A stretch of 64,000 nt of DNA from Croceibacterium_B sp963811255 (GTDB taxonomy: Bacteria > Pseudomonadota > Alphaproteobacteria > Sphingomonadales > Sphingomonadaceae): contig CAWEQI010000003.1 of assembly GCA_963811255.1 (NCBI GenBank), forward strand, positions 1,824,310-1,888,309, read 5' to 3'. Shown here in pieces: positions 50,469 to 59,117 of the stretch. Every line of letters begins with the position of its first letter. The stretch's first letter is position 1. The translations under genes were made by a program, and so were the position numbers. The notes under the pieces were generated by a model, which ran no database searches, was not told the DNA's origin, and worked only from the letters and a program-made list of their open reading frames with translations.

Positions 50469-51879
50469 TCAATTCGTGTTCCTTTGGAGGGCAATTCGAC
50501 AAGTCCCACTTTTCTTCAAAACGCAAAATGAGTGCGCCCCTTTTAGAACGCAACTTCTAGAAGGAAAATCCCGGCGAAACTTCGGGGCGTATTCGGGGGC
50601 CGTAATAACGGACCCAATGGATCCTTTGACAGCGATCAAAGGGCCGGGCGCATCAAAATATAGGAAGGGCCGCTCATTCTTCTGAAACAGAGAATGGGCA
50701 CCCCCAAACCCCAAGACCTTGTAGAGCGCAACAGCACAAGAGGGCGCAATTTGGTCGGACAATCTCATTGCGGTGCCAAGCGGACGCAGGTCCCAATAGC
50801 TGCGAACCCACCGCGGCTTTGACATCGCCACTGCGATCGTGACGACACCGATAAGCGCGGCAGTTATCGAGGCTAACTTCGTTCGGACCAGACGTCCTAT
50901 ACCCAGGCCGGCGAGCATAATCAGCACGACCTGAACGAGAAAAACAAAGCGCCATTCCTTATGACCGATTAGTGAATGTACGACCAAATGAACAAGTGCG
51001 GCCGAAAAAAGTGCGGGATGTTTGATTTGCCCCAGATCCTGAGCGGGACAATGACGACAAGCAAACCATTCCAGTCGGCGGCGAACGTTAATAGATAGCA
51101 ATCGACGGGACTGACACCGAAGCTTGCCGCCTTGCCGTCGATCAAGTTCGCTGCAACGTCGTTGTAAATCCAAACCAATGGCGCGTGGCCGGTTGCGATA
51201 TTGATGGCGCTGTCGATCACCAACGCAACCATTCCACCCGAAAAAAGGGATGGGATGCGGCGCCAGCCTCCGATGATGACCAGGGCTGCGACGGCCGGGG
51301 CCACCTGAATTCGCGCGACAAATGCCAGACCGAGCAGCAGACCCGAGGCAAAGTCGCGGCGGGATGTAAAGAAGAGTGCTGCGCCCCAGAGGAAGAACCA
51401 AGCGCTGATCGCTTCGCTGAGAGGATGGGGAGAGACAAAGATGATCTCGGGCCAGAACGCGACAGCCGCGGCGGCGGCGATGCCACAAGCACGCGAGGTG
51501 CTCGTCCGATCCGCCAGCTCGCCCACACGGCCGACAGAGACAGCAAGGACGCGAATAGCCGGACGGCCGCCAAGCGAACGCCGAACAGATTTCCCAGCGT
51601 CATGGCGGGCGCGATGAGGGCGGGGATGAACTCCGAACGAAGCCCTGCTCTCTGATCCCAGGGTGTGACCGCACTGCCGCCGATGAGCCGATAAGCTTGC
51701 TCGATGTACTGCCAAATCTCGTCCGGGTGCAGCGCCGAAAAGGGCAGCGCTACCCAAATTCGAAGCAAGCCTCCGCTGACGAGAATGCTCACGAAGATTG
51801 GGTCGATGCGCCCCTTGATTCGGAGCAAGTTCACCCATCGCTCGAAATGCCTGGGACGGGTCGGACAAAACTCGCTCAT
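50469..51879 (-). pseudogene. multi-spanning mannosyltransferase-like protein (ALG/PIG type), two frameshifts
   Basis: This encodes a GT-C membrane protein of about 470 residues. The first frame (from 51879) has WVALPFSALHPDEIWQYIEQ with the catalytic-loop HPDE motif of Alg9/PIG-B type mannosyltransferases and WDQRAGLRSEFIPALIA. It continues in a second frame (AAAAVAFWPEIIFVSPHPLS onward) after a shift near 51480-51510, and in a third frame (ALVHLVVHSLIGHKEWRFVF, the conserved HKE[WR]RF) after a shift near 51005-51020. Both are consistent with loss of one base. All three parts together make one complete enzyme, so sequence errors or a decaying gene are both possible. Confidence 0.75.
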
Positions 51880-51902
51880 TTACAGCATTAGCCTCTCTGA
51901 GC

Positions 51903-53036
51903 CTATGTCGAATTATGCACGAAGCTGATCTGAGACTGATAATAGGCCAGCCCAAGAAGTAAGAGCGCAGCGATGGGGCCAACGTGTCCAAAAGTCGCAA
52001 ACCACACGGCAGGGAAGGCCCCGGCGACGCAAATCGTGACAGTTTCAAGGTGGCTGCGGGAGTTTCGCAGTAACAGTGCCGCCGCGCCGATCAGAGCCGT
52101 CAGATCGTAAAGAAAGGCGAACGGCGTAACAAGAAGAACGGCGGCAATAAGGGCGGCTGAACGCTGATCAGCGCCTCTAACATGGGCAGTGGCGAATAGC
52201 GCGAAGGCCCCGCAGCCAAGCTGAAGGGCCGCCGCCGACGGTGCCCCGAGCCCACGCGCCAACGCGACCACCGTCTGCATGTCGAAACGCCCGCTGGAGA
52301 TGAATCGGTGCCCGTGGATCGCGAGGAACGCCGGCGTCGCTTGTAGAAAATCAATCCACCTATCGAAGCCGAACAAGGCCATGGACAGGACAATCATTAC
52401 GCTACCCGCCAGTATCGACCAGCCAACGGCTCGCCACTCGCGCAAAAGCATAAATCCGATGAGCGCCGGCCCCGCGAGTTGGGGCTTGAAGCTGAGAATT
52501 CCCAGCAGAATGCCCGCGAGTCTCTTGTCATGCGGCAACGCGACAAGGGAGCCAACCAACAGCGAGGCGGTGTAGAAGCCGTTTTGTCCCTGAAATAAGG
52601 AAATCGTCGCCCCGCCGAGCGAAAGCGCCATTCCGATTGCCGTCAACCAATCGCCAATGATGCGCCGCAGAATGTATGTCCATATTGCAGCTCCGATGCC
52701 CTCAAACACAATCAAAGCCGCAACGTAGGGAAGTAATGCCAGCGGCCAAAGGAACAGCAATGCCGTGGGCGGATAGTTGAACAGTAGTGACTTATCGACG
52801 TCTTGATGGAAGGTCGCCACCTCAAGCGCGTGAAACGCTTGGCCGTCATAGAGGACTGCCAAACCATTCGTTAGAACCAGGTGCGAGGCGGTCCAGATCA
52901 CGGTGAAATCGGCAACTCGCGGTCGGCCACCCTGGCGAAACAACCAATAGCCGCCCGACCACATCCAAGCGAGAAAGGCGGCCGACAAGGCGGCCATCGC
53001 CAGCCAGAAGATGCGTCCCCTCATTTGCGGCAGCAT
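51903..53036 (-). CDS. GT87-family (DUF2029) membrane glycosyltransferase
   Basis: This is a 377-residue GT-C-like protein with about nine hydrophobic segments. DFTVIWTASHLVLTNG has the catalytic Asp region, with AVLYDGQAFHALE following; YPPTALLFLWPLALLPYVAA and GILSFKPQLAGPALIGFMLL are hallmark DUF2029 segments (YPP and KPQ). Such enzymes use polyprenyl-phospho-mannose to modify glycolipids or polysaccharides. It lies just upstream of the broken ALG-type gene on the same strand, so the two may act on one glycan. Confidence 0.83.
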   Translation of the reverse strand: MLPQMRGRIFWLAMAALSAAFLAWMWSGGYWLFRQGGRPRVADFTVIWTASHLVLTNGLAVLYDGQAFHALEVATFHQDVDKSLLFNYPPTALLFLWPLALLPYVAALIVFEGIGAAIWTYILRRIIGDWLTAIGMALSLGGATISLFQGQNGFYTASLLVGSLVALPHDKRLAGILLGILSFKPQLAGPALIGFMLLREWRAVGWSILAGSVMIVLSMALFGFDRWIDFLQATPAFLAIHGHRFISSGRFDMQTVVALARGLGAPSAAALQLGCGAFALFATAHVRGADQRSAALIAAVLLVTPFAFLYDLTALIGAAALLLRNSRSHLETVTICVAGAFPAVWFATFGHVGPIAALLLLGLAYYQSQISFVHNST

Positions 53037-53170
53037 CCTGAAAACTACCGGAATGGCAAGCCGCCGACGCTCGCTGCTCTACAACGGGACAATTCGTGTT
53101 TGCAGTCCTTGATTGAGGCAAAAATCCAGCGCTTCTTGTTTTCTTTTGCTAAGCGTAAGACATTCGCCCG

Positions 53171-54143
53171 ATGCGCCTCCTCGCCGCACTGATCGCTGCC
53201 CTGCTGCTTGCCCTCGCCGGCCCTGCACCCGCCCTGGCCGCCCCAGCCTCCGCCCCGGCGGTCGAGCGCGTGCACGGCGACGTCGCGCTGTACCGGGCGG
53301 TGGCCCACAAAGTGGCACACGGCGAGGGCTATTACAACGCGGTGGCCGAGCTCTACCGGGCGCACCACTATCCCACCCGCCCGTTCGTCGCCGTGCGCCC
53401 GCCGCTGCTCGCGTGGATCGAGGCGCTGGTCGGCGATGCGGCGATGCCGTGGCTCGGCCTGGCCGCGACACTGATCGCTGCGGGCCTGTGGATGTGGCGG
53501 TTGCGCGCCGAAAGCCTGGCGGTCCGGTTTGTCGGGACGGGCGCGGTGCTGGCGACTGGCTTGCCGATGGCGTTCAGCCCGTTCGTGTTCGTTCACGATT
53601 TCTGGAGCGGCATGGTCGTCGTTGCGCGCTCGCGCGACGGGCGCCCGAAAAGTCGGGCGAGCTTTCGGGCTGCTCGCGGTGGGCCTGCGCGAGCTGTGCT
53701 TTCCGTTCCTGTGGGTCCTGCTGGTGTTCGAGAAGGACCGGCGGCCGGCCGCCATCGCCACCGGGGCCGCCATCGCGTTGCTGACAGCGCACGCGCTCAG
53801 CATCCATCCGGGCGGGTTTCACTCGCAAGGATGGGGCGGGCTGCGCGGGCCGATCACGGCGATGCGCGACATGATCGACCTGACCGTGCTTCAATTCGCC
53901 ACGCCGGCGGCCGCGCTGGTGCTGTGCGCGCTGCCCCTCCTGGGCTGGCTCAAGCATCGCCTGGCGCTCGTCTGGTTCGTGGGCTTCTGGGCCGTGATCG
54001 CGGTGCTGTCGCGGAGCGACAACATCAACTGGGCGCTGAACCTGCTGCCGGCGTGGTTCGTCGGCTATGCCTATATCGCGCAGACGGTGCTGCAGACGAT
54101 TGGGAGACCTGGCGCTCCTGCTCGACGCTCGCCAGCGCGGTGA
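53171..54143 (+). pseudogene. membrane protein, frameshifted
   Basis: This encodes a protein of about 323 residues with an N-terminal signal/anchor (LLAALIAALLLALAGPAPAL), a soluble segment HKVAHGEGYYNAVAELYRAH and HYPTRPFVAVRPPLLAWIEA, then multiple helices. The first frame is sensible to about 53620 (FVFVHDFWSGM); from about 53650 the sensible frame is shifted by one (FGLLAVGLRELCFPFLWVLL to the stop at 54143). GYY and RPPLLAW segments resemble GT-C glycosyltransferase-like membrane proteins. The precise indel cannot be placed by eye and more than one may exist. Confidence 0.6.
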
Positions 54144-54172
54144 CATCAGTCCGCCGATCAGGCAGCATTAGT

Positions 54173-54186
54173 GTTGACGCGTCAAC
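54173..54186. promoter_or_regulatory. MarR-type operator upstream of the TauD-family gene
   Basis: GTTGACGCGTCAAC is a perfect 14-bp palindrome. It shares TTGAC-N2-GTCAA with the site at 58568-58585 next to the marR gene. It is about 120 bases before the dioxygenase start. The spacing of two bases differs from FNR boxes, which have four. Confidence 0.55.
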
Positions 54187-54251
54187 TTATTCGCAGCACA
54201 GGTCCGCAACCCGATTGGAATCCGCTTGACGGTTGATTACCCCGCATGTTG

Positions 54252-54265
54252 TCTCGATATCGAGA
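54252..54265. promoter_or_regulatory. second palindrome in the TauD-family leader
   Basis: TCTCGATATCGAGA is a perfect 14-bp palindrome, 37 bases upstream of the dioxygenase start and 66 bases after the TTGAC-type site. It may be a second regulator site. No regulator is assigned. Confidence 0.35.
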
Positions 54266-54301
54266 GACAGTGCCGACAAGACGCGAAGGAGAGAAGGTTC
54301 C

Positions 54302-55267
54302 ATGGCTAGCCAATTCAAAGCGCCTCCGGCGCAAGCCCCGGTTGGCGAACCGATCGTTGCCGGCCTGCCTTTCCCGCATTTCGAGCATATCGGTGTCGAG
54401 CCGATCTCGGGCGCTTGCGGCTGTGAGATCTTGGGAGTGGACCTGCGCAGTCCCCTGAGCGAGCCCGTGCTGGAGGAAGTGCTGCGCGCGTTCGAGCATT
54501 TCGCGGTGATCGTGTTTCGCGACCAGGATCTGACGCCCGAGCAGCACAAGGCCTTCTCACGCTATTTCGGCGAGCTCACCGAGCTTCCGCAGGCGCCGAC
54601 CTACGGCGAGCACCAGGACATGCAGGAAGTCCGCCGCGAGGCGGACGAGCCGGAGAACGTCGTCCCCAGCTTCGAGCATTTCCACACCGACAGCCCGTTC
54701 CTGCCGCGGCCGCCCAAATGCATCGTCATGCGCGCGCTCCACGTTCCTGCGTTCGGCGGCGACACCGCCTTTTCCAACGCTTACCTCGTTTACGAAAATC
54801 TCTCCTCCGGGATGAAAGAGCTGCTCGACGGCTTGCAGGTGGTCTATTCGGGCAAGAAGATCTGGGAGAACAACGAAAAGCTCCCTCCGGAAAAGCGCCT
54901 TCGCCTGCGCGAAAGCCACGCGTTCACCGAGGACCAGCTCGAAAGCGTCCATCCGGCGGTGCGCATCCATCCGCGAACCGGACGCAAGGCGCTGTACGCC
55001 ACCAGCGCCTATTTCCAGCACTTCGTCGGCTGGAGCGAAGAGGAAAGCCGCGCGCTGCTGAATTACCTGCAAAGCCTCGCGCAACGACTGCATTATCATT
55101 GCCGGGTGAAGTGGCGGAAGAACACACTGCTGGTGTGGGACAACCGCTTCACGCTGCATCGCGGGGTGCACGACTTCAAGTTCGAGCGGCGCCATCTGGT
55201 GCGCACGACCGTTATCGGCGAGCGGCCGCTCGGTCCCGGCGCCTCGCTCGATCCGCACGCTGTGTGA
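54302..55267 (+). CDS. TauD/TfdA family Fe(II)/2-oxoglutarate dioxygenase
   Basis: This is a 321-residue dioxygenase. Iron ligands are H128-x-D130 (FEHFHTDSPF) and H286 (WDNRFTLHRGVHDF); R301 (RHLVRTT) is placed for 2-oxoglutarate. GGDTAFSNAYLVYENLS is a family hallmark. It hydroxylates a substrate and releases aldehyde or alcohol, as TfdA does for aryloxyacetates. ATG 54302 follows GAAGGAGAGAAGG; the longer open frame is not used. Context (carboxylesterase, MFS, MarR, shared operator) suggests catabolism of an ester-linked aromatic or similar compound; the substrate is unknown. Confidence 0.88.
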   Translation: MASQFKAPPAQAPVGEPIVAGLPFPHFEHIGVEPISGACGCEILGVDLRSPLSEPVLEEVLRAFEHFAVIVFRDQDLTPEQHKAFSRYFGELTELPQAPTYGEHQDMQEVRREADEPENVVPSFEHFHTDSPFLPRPPKCIVMRALHVPAFGGDTAFSNAYLVYENLSSGMKELLDGLQVVYSGKKIWENNEKLPPEKRLRLRESHAFTEDQLESVHPAVRIHPRTGRKALYATSAYFQHFVGWSEEESRALLNYLQSLAQRLHYHCRVKWRKNTLLVWDNRFTLHRGVHDFKFERRHLVRTTVIGERPLGPGASLDPHAV

Positions 55268-55270
55268 GCG

Positions 55271-55301
55271 CTCGCTCCGCCGGGAAGCCTGGCGGAGCGA
55301 G
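55271..55301. terminator. bidirectional hairpin between convergent genes
   Basis: CTCGCTCCGCC-N9-GGCGGAGCGAG is a perfect 11-bp stem in the gap between the dioxygenase stop and the esterase stop. No T-run follows on the plus strand. It is a likely transcription terminator for the convergent pair. Confidence 0.6.
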
Positions 55302-55333
55302 AAGGCGCCGAGGTGGCCCAGCGGCCGGCCCCG

Positions 55334-56962
55334 TCAGTGTTTGGGAGACCGCGACAAGTGGGCGCGGCGCCATGCAAAGTAGCGTTCGAGCAGCTCGAGA
55401 CGATCCAGATTGGGCACCGCCATGGCCATGTCCGGCTGGTCGATGAATATCACCTTGGGATCGTGCGGCTCAAAGCGCGGCCACGGCATCAGAGTGCCGC
55501 CATTGGGATTGCCCGTCTTGGCGAAATTCGTCCAATAGGTCATCAGCCGGTCCGATACGATGCGATCCAGCGGCCGCCATTGCATCCCGCCCGGAAACGC
55601 ACCCGGTTCGAGATTGCCGAACACGTACGGGACCTCGGCGCCGTGCGCGGCACCCCAATCGGCGAAGCGCGGCGCGTCGGCATAAGGCGGACGCAAGCCG
55701 AAATAATATACATACACGGGGCTCTTTCCGGTGCGGGCCTGCAGCCGCGCCCAAGCCCATGTCGGCCATGCAAAGCCGGTATCGCGGAACAGATCGCGGC
55801 CCGACCGAAGCGCCTGCGCCTCGTCGTTGGCCGGATAGGCCGCCAGGATCCTGTCGGCGAACGGGCCATAGCCCTGACGAACATTTTCGATGTAGGCCTT
55901 GGCATTCGGTGCCGGCGGAAACAGCGCGCCTTCGTCGGTGTTGGTGCCGATCAGCACGGGCACGTCGTTATATTGGCCTTTGGCGTAGAGCGAATATTGC
56001 TCGCCCGGCAAGACATAGCCGTCGAACACCGGCCAGAAGCGGTGGGCACCGATCGCCGGACCGGCCGCCGCCAGCAGCTGTTCCATCGTCAGCTTCCGCG
56101 CTTGCAATGCCGTCGAAACGTGCAAGGACTTCAGATAGGCCTCGCCCACCTGCTCGGCCAGCGCTAGTGGCCGAACGTTGGCTCCGCCCTCGTTTTCGGA
56201 GGCGGCTCCGGCATTCATCAAAGGCGGCCCGAAATTGCCCCCGCTTTCGCTGATCGCGCCCTGGAACAGGCCCTTCGCCAGCGGCGACGCGCACAGCATG
56301 CTGACCGAGATGCCGCCCGCGGATTCGCCGAAGATCGTGACCTTGTCGGGATTGCCGCCAAACGCCGCGATGTTGTCCTTGACCCATCGGAGCCCGGCAA
56401 TCTGATCGAGAAGGCCGTAGTTGCCGGAGGAGTGATGCGGCGATTCCCTCGTCAGGCCGGGCGTGGCGAGAAAGCCGAAGGGGCCGACCCGGTAGGCGAT
56501 CGAAACCACCACCACCCCCTTCTGCGCCAGCCGGCGCCCCGAGTAGGTGGGATCGCTGGTGGCGCCTTGCGTGAACCCGCCACCGTAGATCCACACCATG
56601 ACGGGCAGATGCGCCGATGCGGAGTGCGCCGGCGTCCAGACATTGACATAGAGGCAGTCTTCGCTCGTGCGCATGCCGCCCTTGTTCTGGTCCGGCATGC
56701 CGGTTTGCGGGCAAGCGGGCGCGAAATGCGTGGCATCGAGCACGCCCTGCCACGCCTTCGGCTGCTCGGGAGCATGCCAGCGCAAGGGGCCGACCGGCGG
56801 CGCGGCGAAGGGAATGCCCTTGAACACCGAAAGCCCGTCCGCGCGCGCACCGCGCACGGTTCCGGCTTCGGTCCTGGCCAGCGGCGCCGATTGCGCGTGC
56901 GCGAGCGCGGGCAGAAAGAAGCAAAGCAAGGCTGCCAGCCAGCGAGTCCGGTATCCAAACAT
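55334..56962 (-). CDS. type B carboxylesterase, secreted
   Basis: This is a 542-residue alpha/beta hydrolase. A signal peptide (WLAALLCFFLPALAHAQSA) is followed by GIPFAAPPVGPLRW and EDCLYVNVWTP, both carboxylesterase type B signatures. The nucleophile is S214 in FGESAGG, and the oxyanion hole is in IYGGGFTQG. ATG 56962 is chosen after GAGAGCACC-like leader; upstream frame unlikely. It is 13 bases after the MFS gene, so the two form an operon. It would hydrolyse an ester in the periplasm, with the free acid taken up by the MFS protein. Confidence 0.9.
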   Translation of the reverse strand: MFGYRTRWLAALLCFFLPALAHAQSAPLARTEAGTVRGARADGLSVFKGIPFAAPPVGPLRWHAPEQPKAWQGVLDATHFAPACPQTGMPDQNKGGMRTSEDCLYVNVWTPAHSASAHLPVMVWIYGGGFTQGATSDPTYSGRRLAQKGVVVVSIAYRVGPFGFLATPGLTRESPHHSSGNYGLLDQIAGLRWVKDNIAAFGGNPDKVTIFGESAGGISVSMLCASPLAKGLFQGAISESGGNFGPPLMNAGAASENEGGANVRPLALAEQVGEAYLKSLHVSTALQARKLTMEQLLAAAGPAIGAHRFWPVFDGYVLPGEQYSLYAKGQYNDVPVLIGTNTDEGALFPPAPNAKAYIENVRQGYGPFADRILAAYPANDEAQALRSGRDLFRDTGFAWPTWAWARLQARTGKSPVYVYYFGLRPPYADAPRFADWGAAHGAEVPYVFGNLEPGAFPGGMQWRPLDRIVSDRLMTYWTNFAKTGNPNGGTLMPWPRFEPHDPKVIFIDQPDMAMAVPNLDRLELLERYFAWRRAHLSRSPKH

Positions 56963-56975
56963 GGTGCTCTCCCCC

Positions 56976-58334
56976 CTATTCCTTGACTGACAGCGCATCG
57001 GCGCGCGCGACGTCGGCTTCGATATAGCGTCCGGCCAACAGCAGCATCCCTCCGCCCGCAAGGGCGCTGGCGACGATCACCAGCAACGAATAGCGAATGG
57101 CCATGACGCCGAGGCTGGGCGCCAGCATATCGTTGAGTGCGCCCACCACGTAGGGCCCGACCGCAAGGCCCAGAAAAGAGGTGCTCAACAACAGGATCGC
57201 CATCGCGACCGCACGCATGCGCACGCGGGCGATACTCATCACCAGCGCGAACAAGGGCCCCTGATGCACGAGCGTGAGGAAGGCCGAGGCGGCAAAGCCG
57301 ACCATCCACAGCACCGGCGAATCGCCGAGGAGAAACAACAGTTCGGCGGGCGCCGCCAGCAGGCACGCCAGCGCCGGCAGAGTGACGCGCCAGTGGCGAG
57401 CCCGCCGCGCCAGCCGATCGACGGCCAACCCGCCGAGAACGACGCCGGCAACGCCGAAGCCGCCCCTCAACGGGCCGATGGTGGCCGCGATCTCGGCCAT
57501 GCCCATGCCATGGACGCGCGCGAGAAAGGTGGGCGACCAGACACTGGCGGCGAAGACGTTGAGGCCCATGAAGGTCGCCGCGGCGACCAGCGCCAGATAG
57601 GCGCGCGAATGCAGCAGAAAGCGCACCGTCTCGCCGATCTTGGCTGCCTCGGCGATACTCCTGTGCGCCTCGGTTCGCCCGCGGACCGGCTCTCGTACCG
57701 TTGCCACGAACAACAGCGCCAGCGCCGTTCCGGGAACGCCCGCGGCTATGAACATCGTGCGCCAGCCATAATGCTGCTCGACCCAGCCGAGGATCGGAAA
57801 GAACAGGATCGAGGAGATGGCGGAGGCAGTGGCGAAGATCGATAACGCCAGCGGCCGGCGCTCTTCACGGAAAAGGTCGGAAATGACGGAATTGGAAGGC
57901 GCCAGCACACAGCCCTCGCCCGCCCCCATGAGAAAACGCGCCAACGCCAATTGCCCAATATTGGCGGCCCAGCCGGTCAGCGCCGTCATCACGCTCCAGA
58001 AGGCGAACCCGACGGCGATGATGTTGCGCCGGTTCCAGCGATCGGCCGCCCAGGCGATGGGGATGCCCAGAAGCGAGTAAAACAGGACGAAGACAAGCCC
58101 CGAGACGAGACCCAGCGTCGCATCGGACACATGCATTTCTGCTTTGATAGCCGGCAATGCCAGGCCGAGCAGCGCACGGTCCAGATAGTTGAAGGACGAG
58201 ATCAGTGTGAGAAAGCCGAGGCTGTAGACGGCACGGCTCGACCAGTCGCCCGGAAGAGCCATCGCAGACGTTAACGATGGGAAGCCTTCCTCGTCCCGGT
58301 CATCGTCTTTGCGGCCCGCCTCCGCATCGCTCAC
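56976..58334 (-). CDS. MFS transporter
   Basis: This is a 452-residue 12-helix permease. FNYLDRALLGLALPAIKAEM is the N-terminal MFS segment, and AWAADRWNRRNIIAVGFAFW the inter-helix 2-3 motif (D-R-x3-R). The sequence type is close to the spinster/aromatic acid and sugar-phosphate permease group often found in sphingomonads. GTG 58334 is the selected start because AAGGAGACGGGGA precedes it; a Met at 58262 is another option. It is first in an operon with the esterase. Confidence 0.85.
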   Translation of the reverse strand: MSDAEAGRKDDDRDEEGFPSLTSAMALPGDWSSRAVYSLGFLTLISSFNYLDRALLGLALPAIKAEMHVSDATLGLVSGLVFVLFYSLLGIPIAWAADRWNRRNIIAVGFAFWSVMTALTGWAANIGQLALARFLMGAGEGCVLAPSNSVISDLFREERRPLALSIFATASAISSILFFPILGWVEQHYGWRTMFIAAGVPGTALALLFVATVREPVRGRTEAHRSIAEAAKIGETVRFLLHSRAYLALVAAATFMGLNVFAASVWSPTFLARVHGMGMAEIAATIGPLRGGFGVAGVVLGGLAVDRLARRARHWRVTLPALACLLAAPAELLFLLGDSPVLWMVGFAASAFLTLVHQGPLFALVMSIARVRMRAVAMAILLLSTSFLGLAVGPYVVGALNDMLAPSLGVMAIRYSLLVIVASALAGGGMLLLAGRYIEADVARADALSVKE

Positions 58335-58446
58335 TCCCCGTCTCCTTGTTCCAACTTGCCGATGGCTCGTTGTTGTTCGGTATACACAACGGTGTGCCAC
58401 ACCTGGCGCGAGCCGGGTACGGCGACCTCCTGCCTTGGCTTTGAGC

Positions 58447-58551
58447 TCAAGTCGAGCAGCGGGACTTGCCCGGCTGGGGCGGCGACGGGATGGACTTCAG
58501 GTAGGTGTAGATGTCCGCGACCTCCTCGTTCGAGAGCACCTTGTCACCGCA
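58447..58551 (-). pseudogene. remnant of a cytochrome c C-terminus
   Basis: A 34-codon in-frame fragment on the minus strand reads CGDKVLSNEEVADIYTYLKS, then IPSPPQPGKSRCST and a TGA. The segment LSNEEVADIYTYLKSIPSPP is the typical last helix of a class I cytochrome c. An in-frame stop lies directly upstream and there is no heme motif, so this is only a leftover 3' end. It lies between the MFS gene and marR. Confidence 0.6.
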
Positions 58552-58567
58552 TCACAGTCAAGCATCC

Positions 58568-58585
58568 ATGTTGACCTGTCAACAT
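58568..58585. promoter_or_regulatory. MarR-type operator upstream of marR
   Basis: ATGTTGACCTGTCAACAT is an 8+2+8 palindrome, 45 bases before the MarR gene and in the divergent region toward the MFS-esterase operon. It shares TTGAC-N2-GTCAA with 54173-54186. It is most simply the autoregulatory site of the MarR protein. Confidence 0.6.
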
Positions 58586-58629
58586 CGGCGACTTGCAATC
58601 GGGAGCAACTATTGGCAGCGCTGGGGTAG

Positions 58630-59085
58630 ATGAAACTCCCGGCGACATGGAGCCTGTTCGGCGATGATCATGTGCCTTACCAACTTTTGTTGGTGGCGAA
58701 GCTCATCGACCGTGAATCCGCGCGCCAGTTGCAATCGGAACACGGGTTGTCGCTGCCGGAGTGGCGCGTGCTGGCGTTTATCGGCACCTCGGGATCGGCA
58801 AGCGCCAGCGAAATCGGCACGGCAGGAGAAATCGATCGGGCGGAAATCAGCCGCGCGGTGGCCAAGTTGACCAACGCGCGATACGTCGCGCGCCGCCCAT
58901 CGAACAACAACCGGCGACGCCTGATCATCAGCATGACTCCGACTGGCCGCGTCAAATTCGAACAAGTCCGCGACGAGCGGAGAAAATTTTTTTATGAGAT
59001 TACGGCATCGCTGTCGAAAGAGGGCCGGATGCGCCTGTCGCGCGATCTCGAAGCGATAGTGCGAAACATTGGCGATCCGCCATAG
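58630..59085 (+). CDS. MarR family transcriptional regulator
   Basis: This is a 151-residue winged-helix regulator. LSLPEWRVLAFIGTSGSASA and EIDRAEISRAVAKLTNARYV (recognition helix) with RRPSNNNRRRLIISMTPTGR (wing) are typical MarR segments. It binds palindromes as a dimer and usually releases them on binding a phenolic or acid ligand. An operator candidate lies 45 bases upstream; a second one is in front of the dioxygenase gene, so it probably represses the dioxygenase and MFS-esterase genes. Confidence 0.9.
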   Translation: MKLPATWSLFGDDHVPYQLLLVAKLIDRESARQLQSEHGLSLPEWRVLAFIGTSGSASASEIGTAGEIDRAEISRAVAKLTNARYVARRPSNNNRRRLIISMTPTGRVKFEQVRDERRKFFYEITASLSKEGRMRLSRDLEAIVRNIGDPP

Positions 59086-59117
59086 TGCTCATTCAGGCGG
59101 CCGTTCGGCCCAACACC

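Noticed and set aside
54173..58585. TTGAC...GTCAA motifs read as FNR boxes
   Set aside because: FNR/FixK boxes have four bases between the half sites. Both sites here have two, and one lies beside a marR gene, so a MarR operator fits better.
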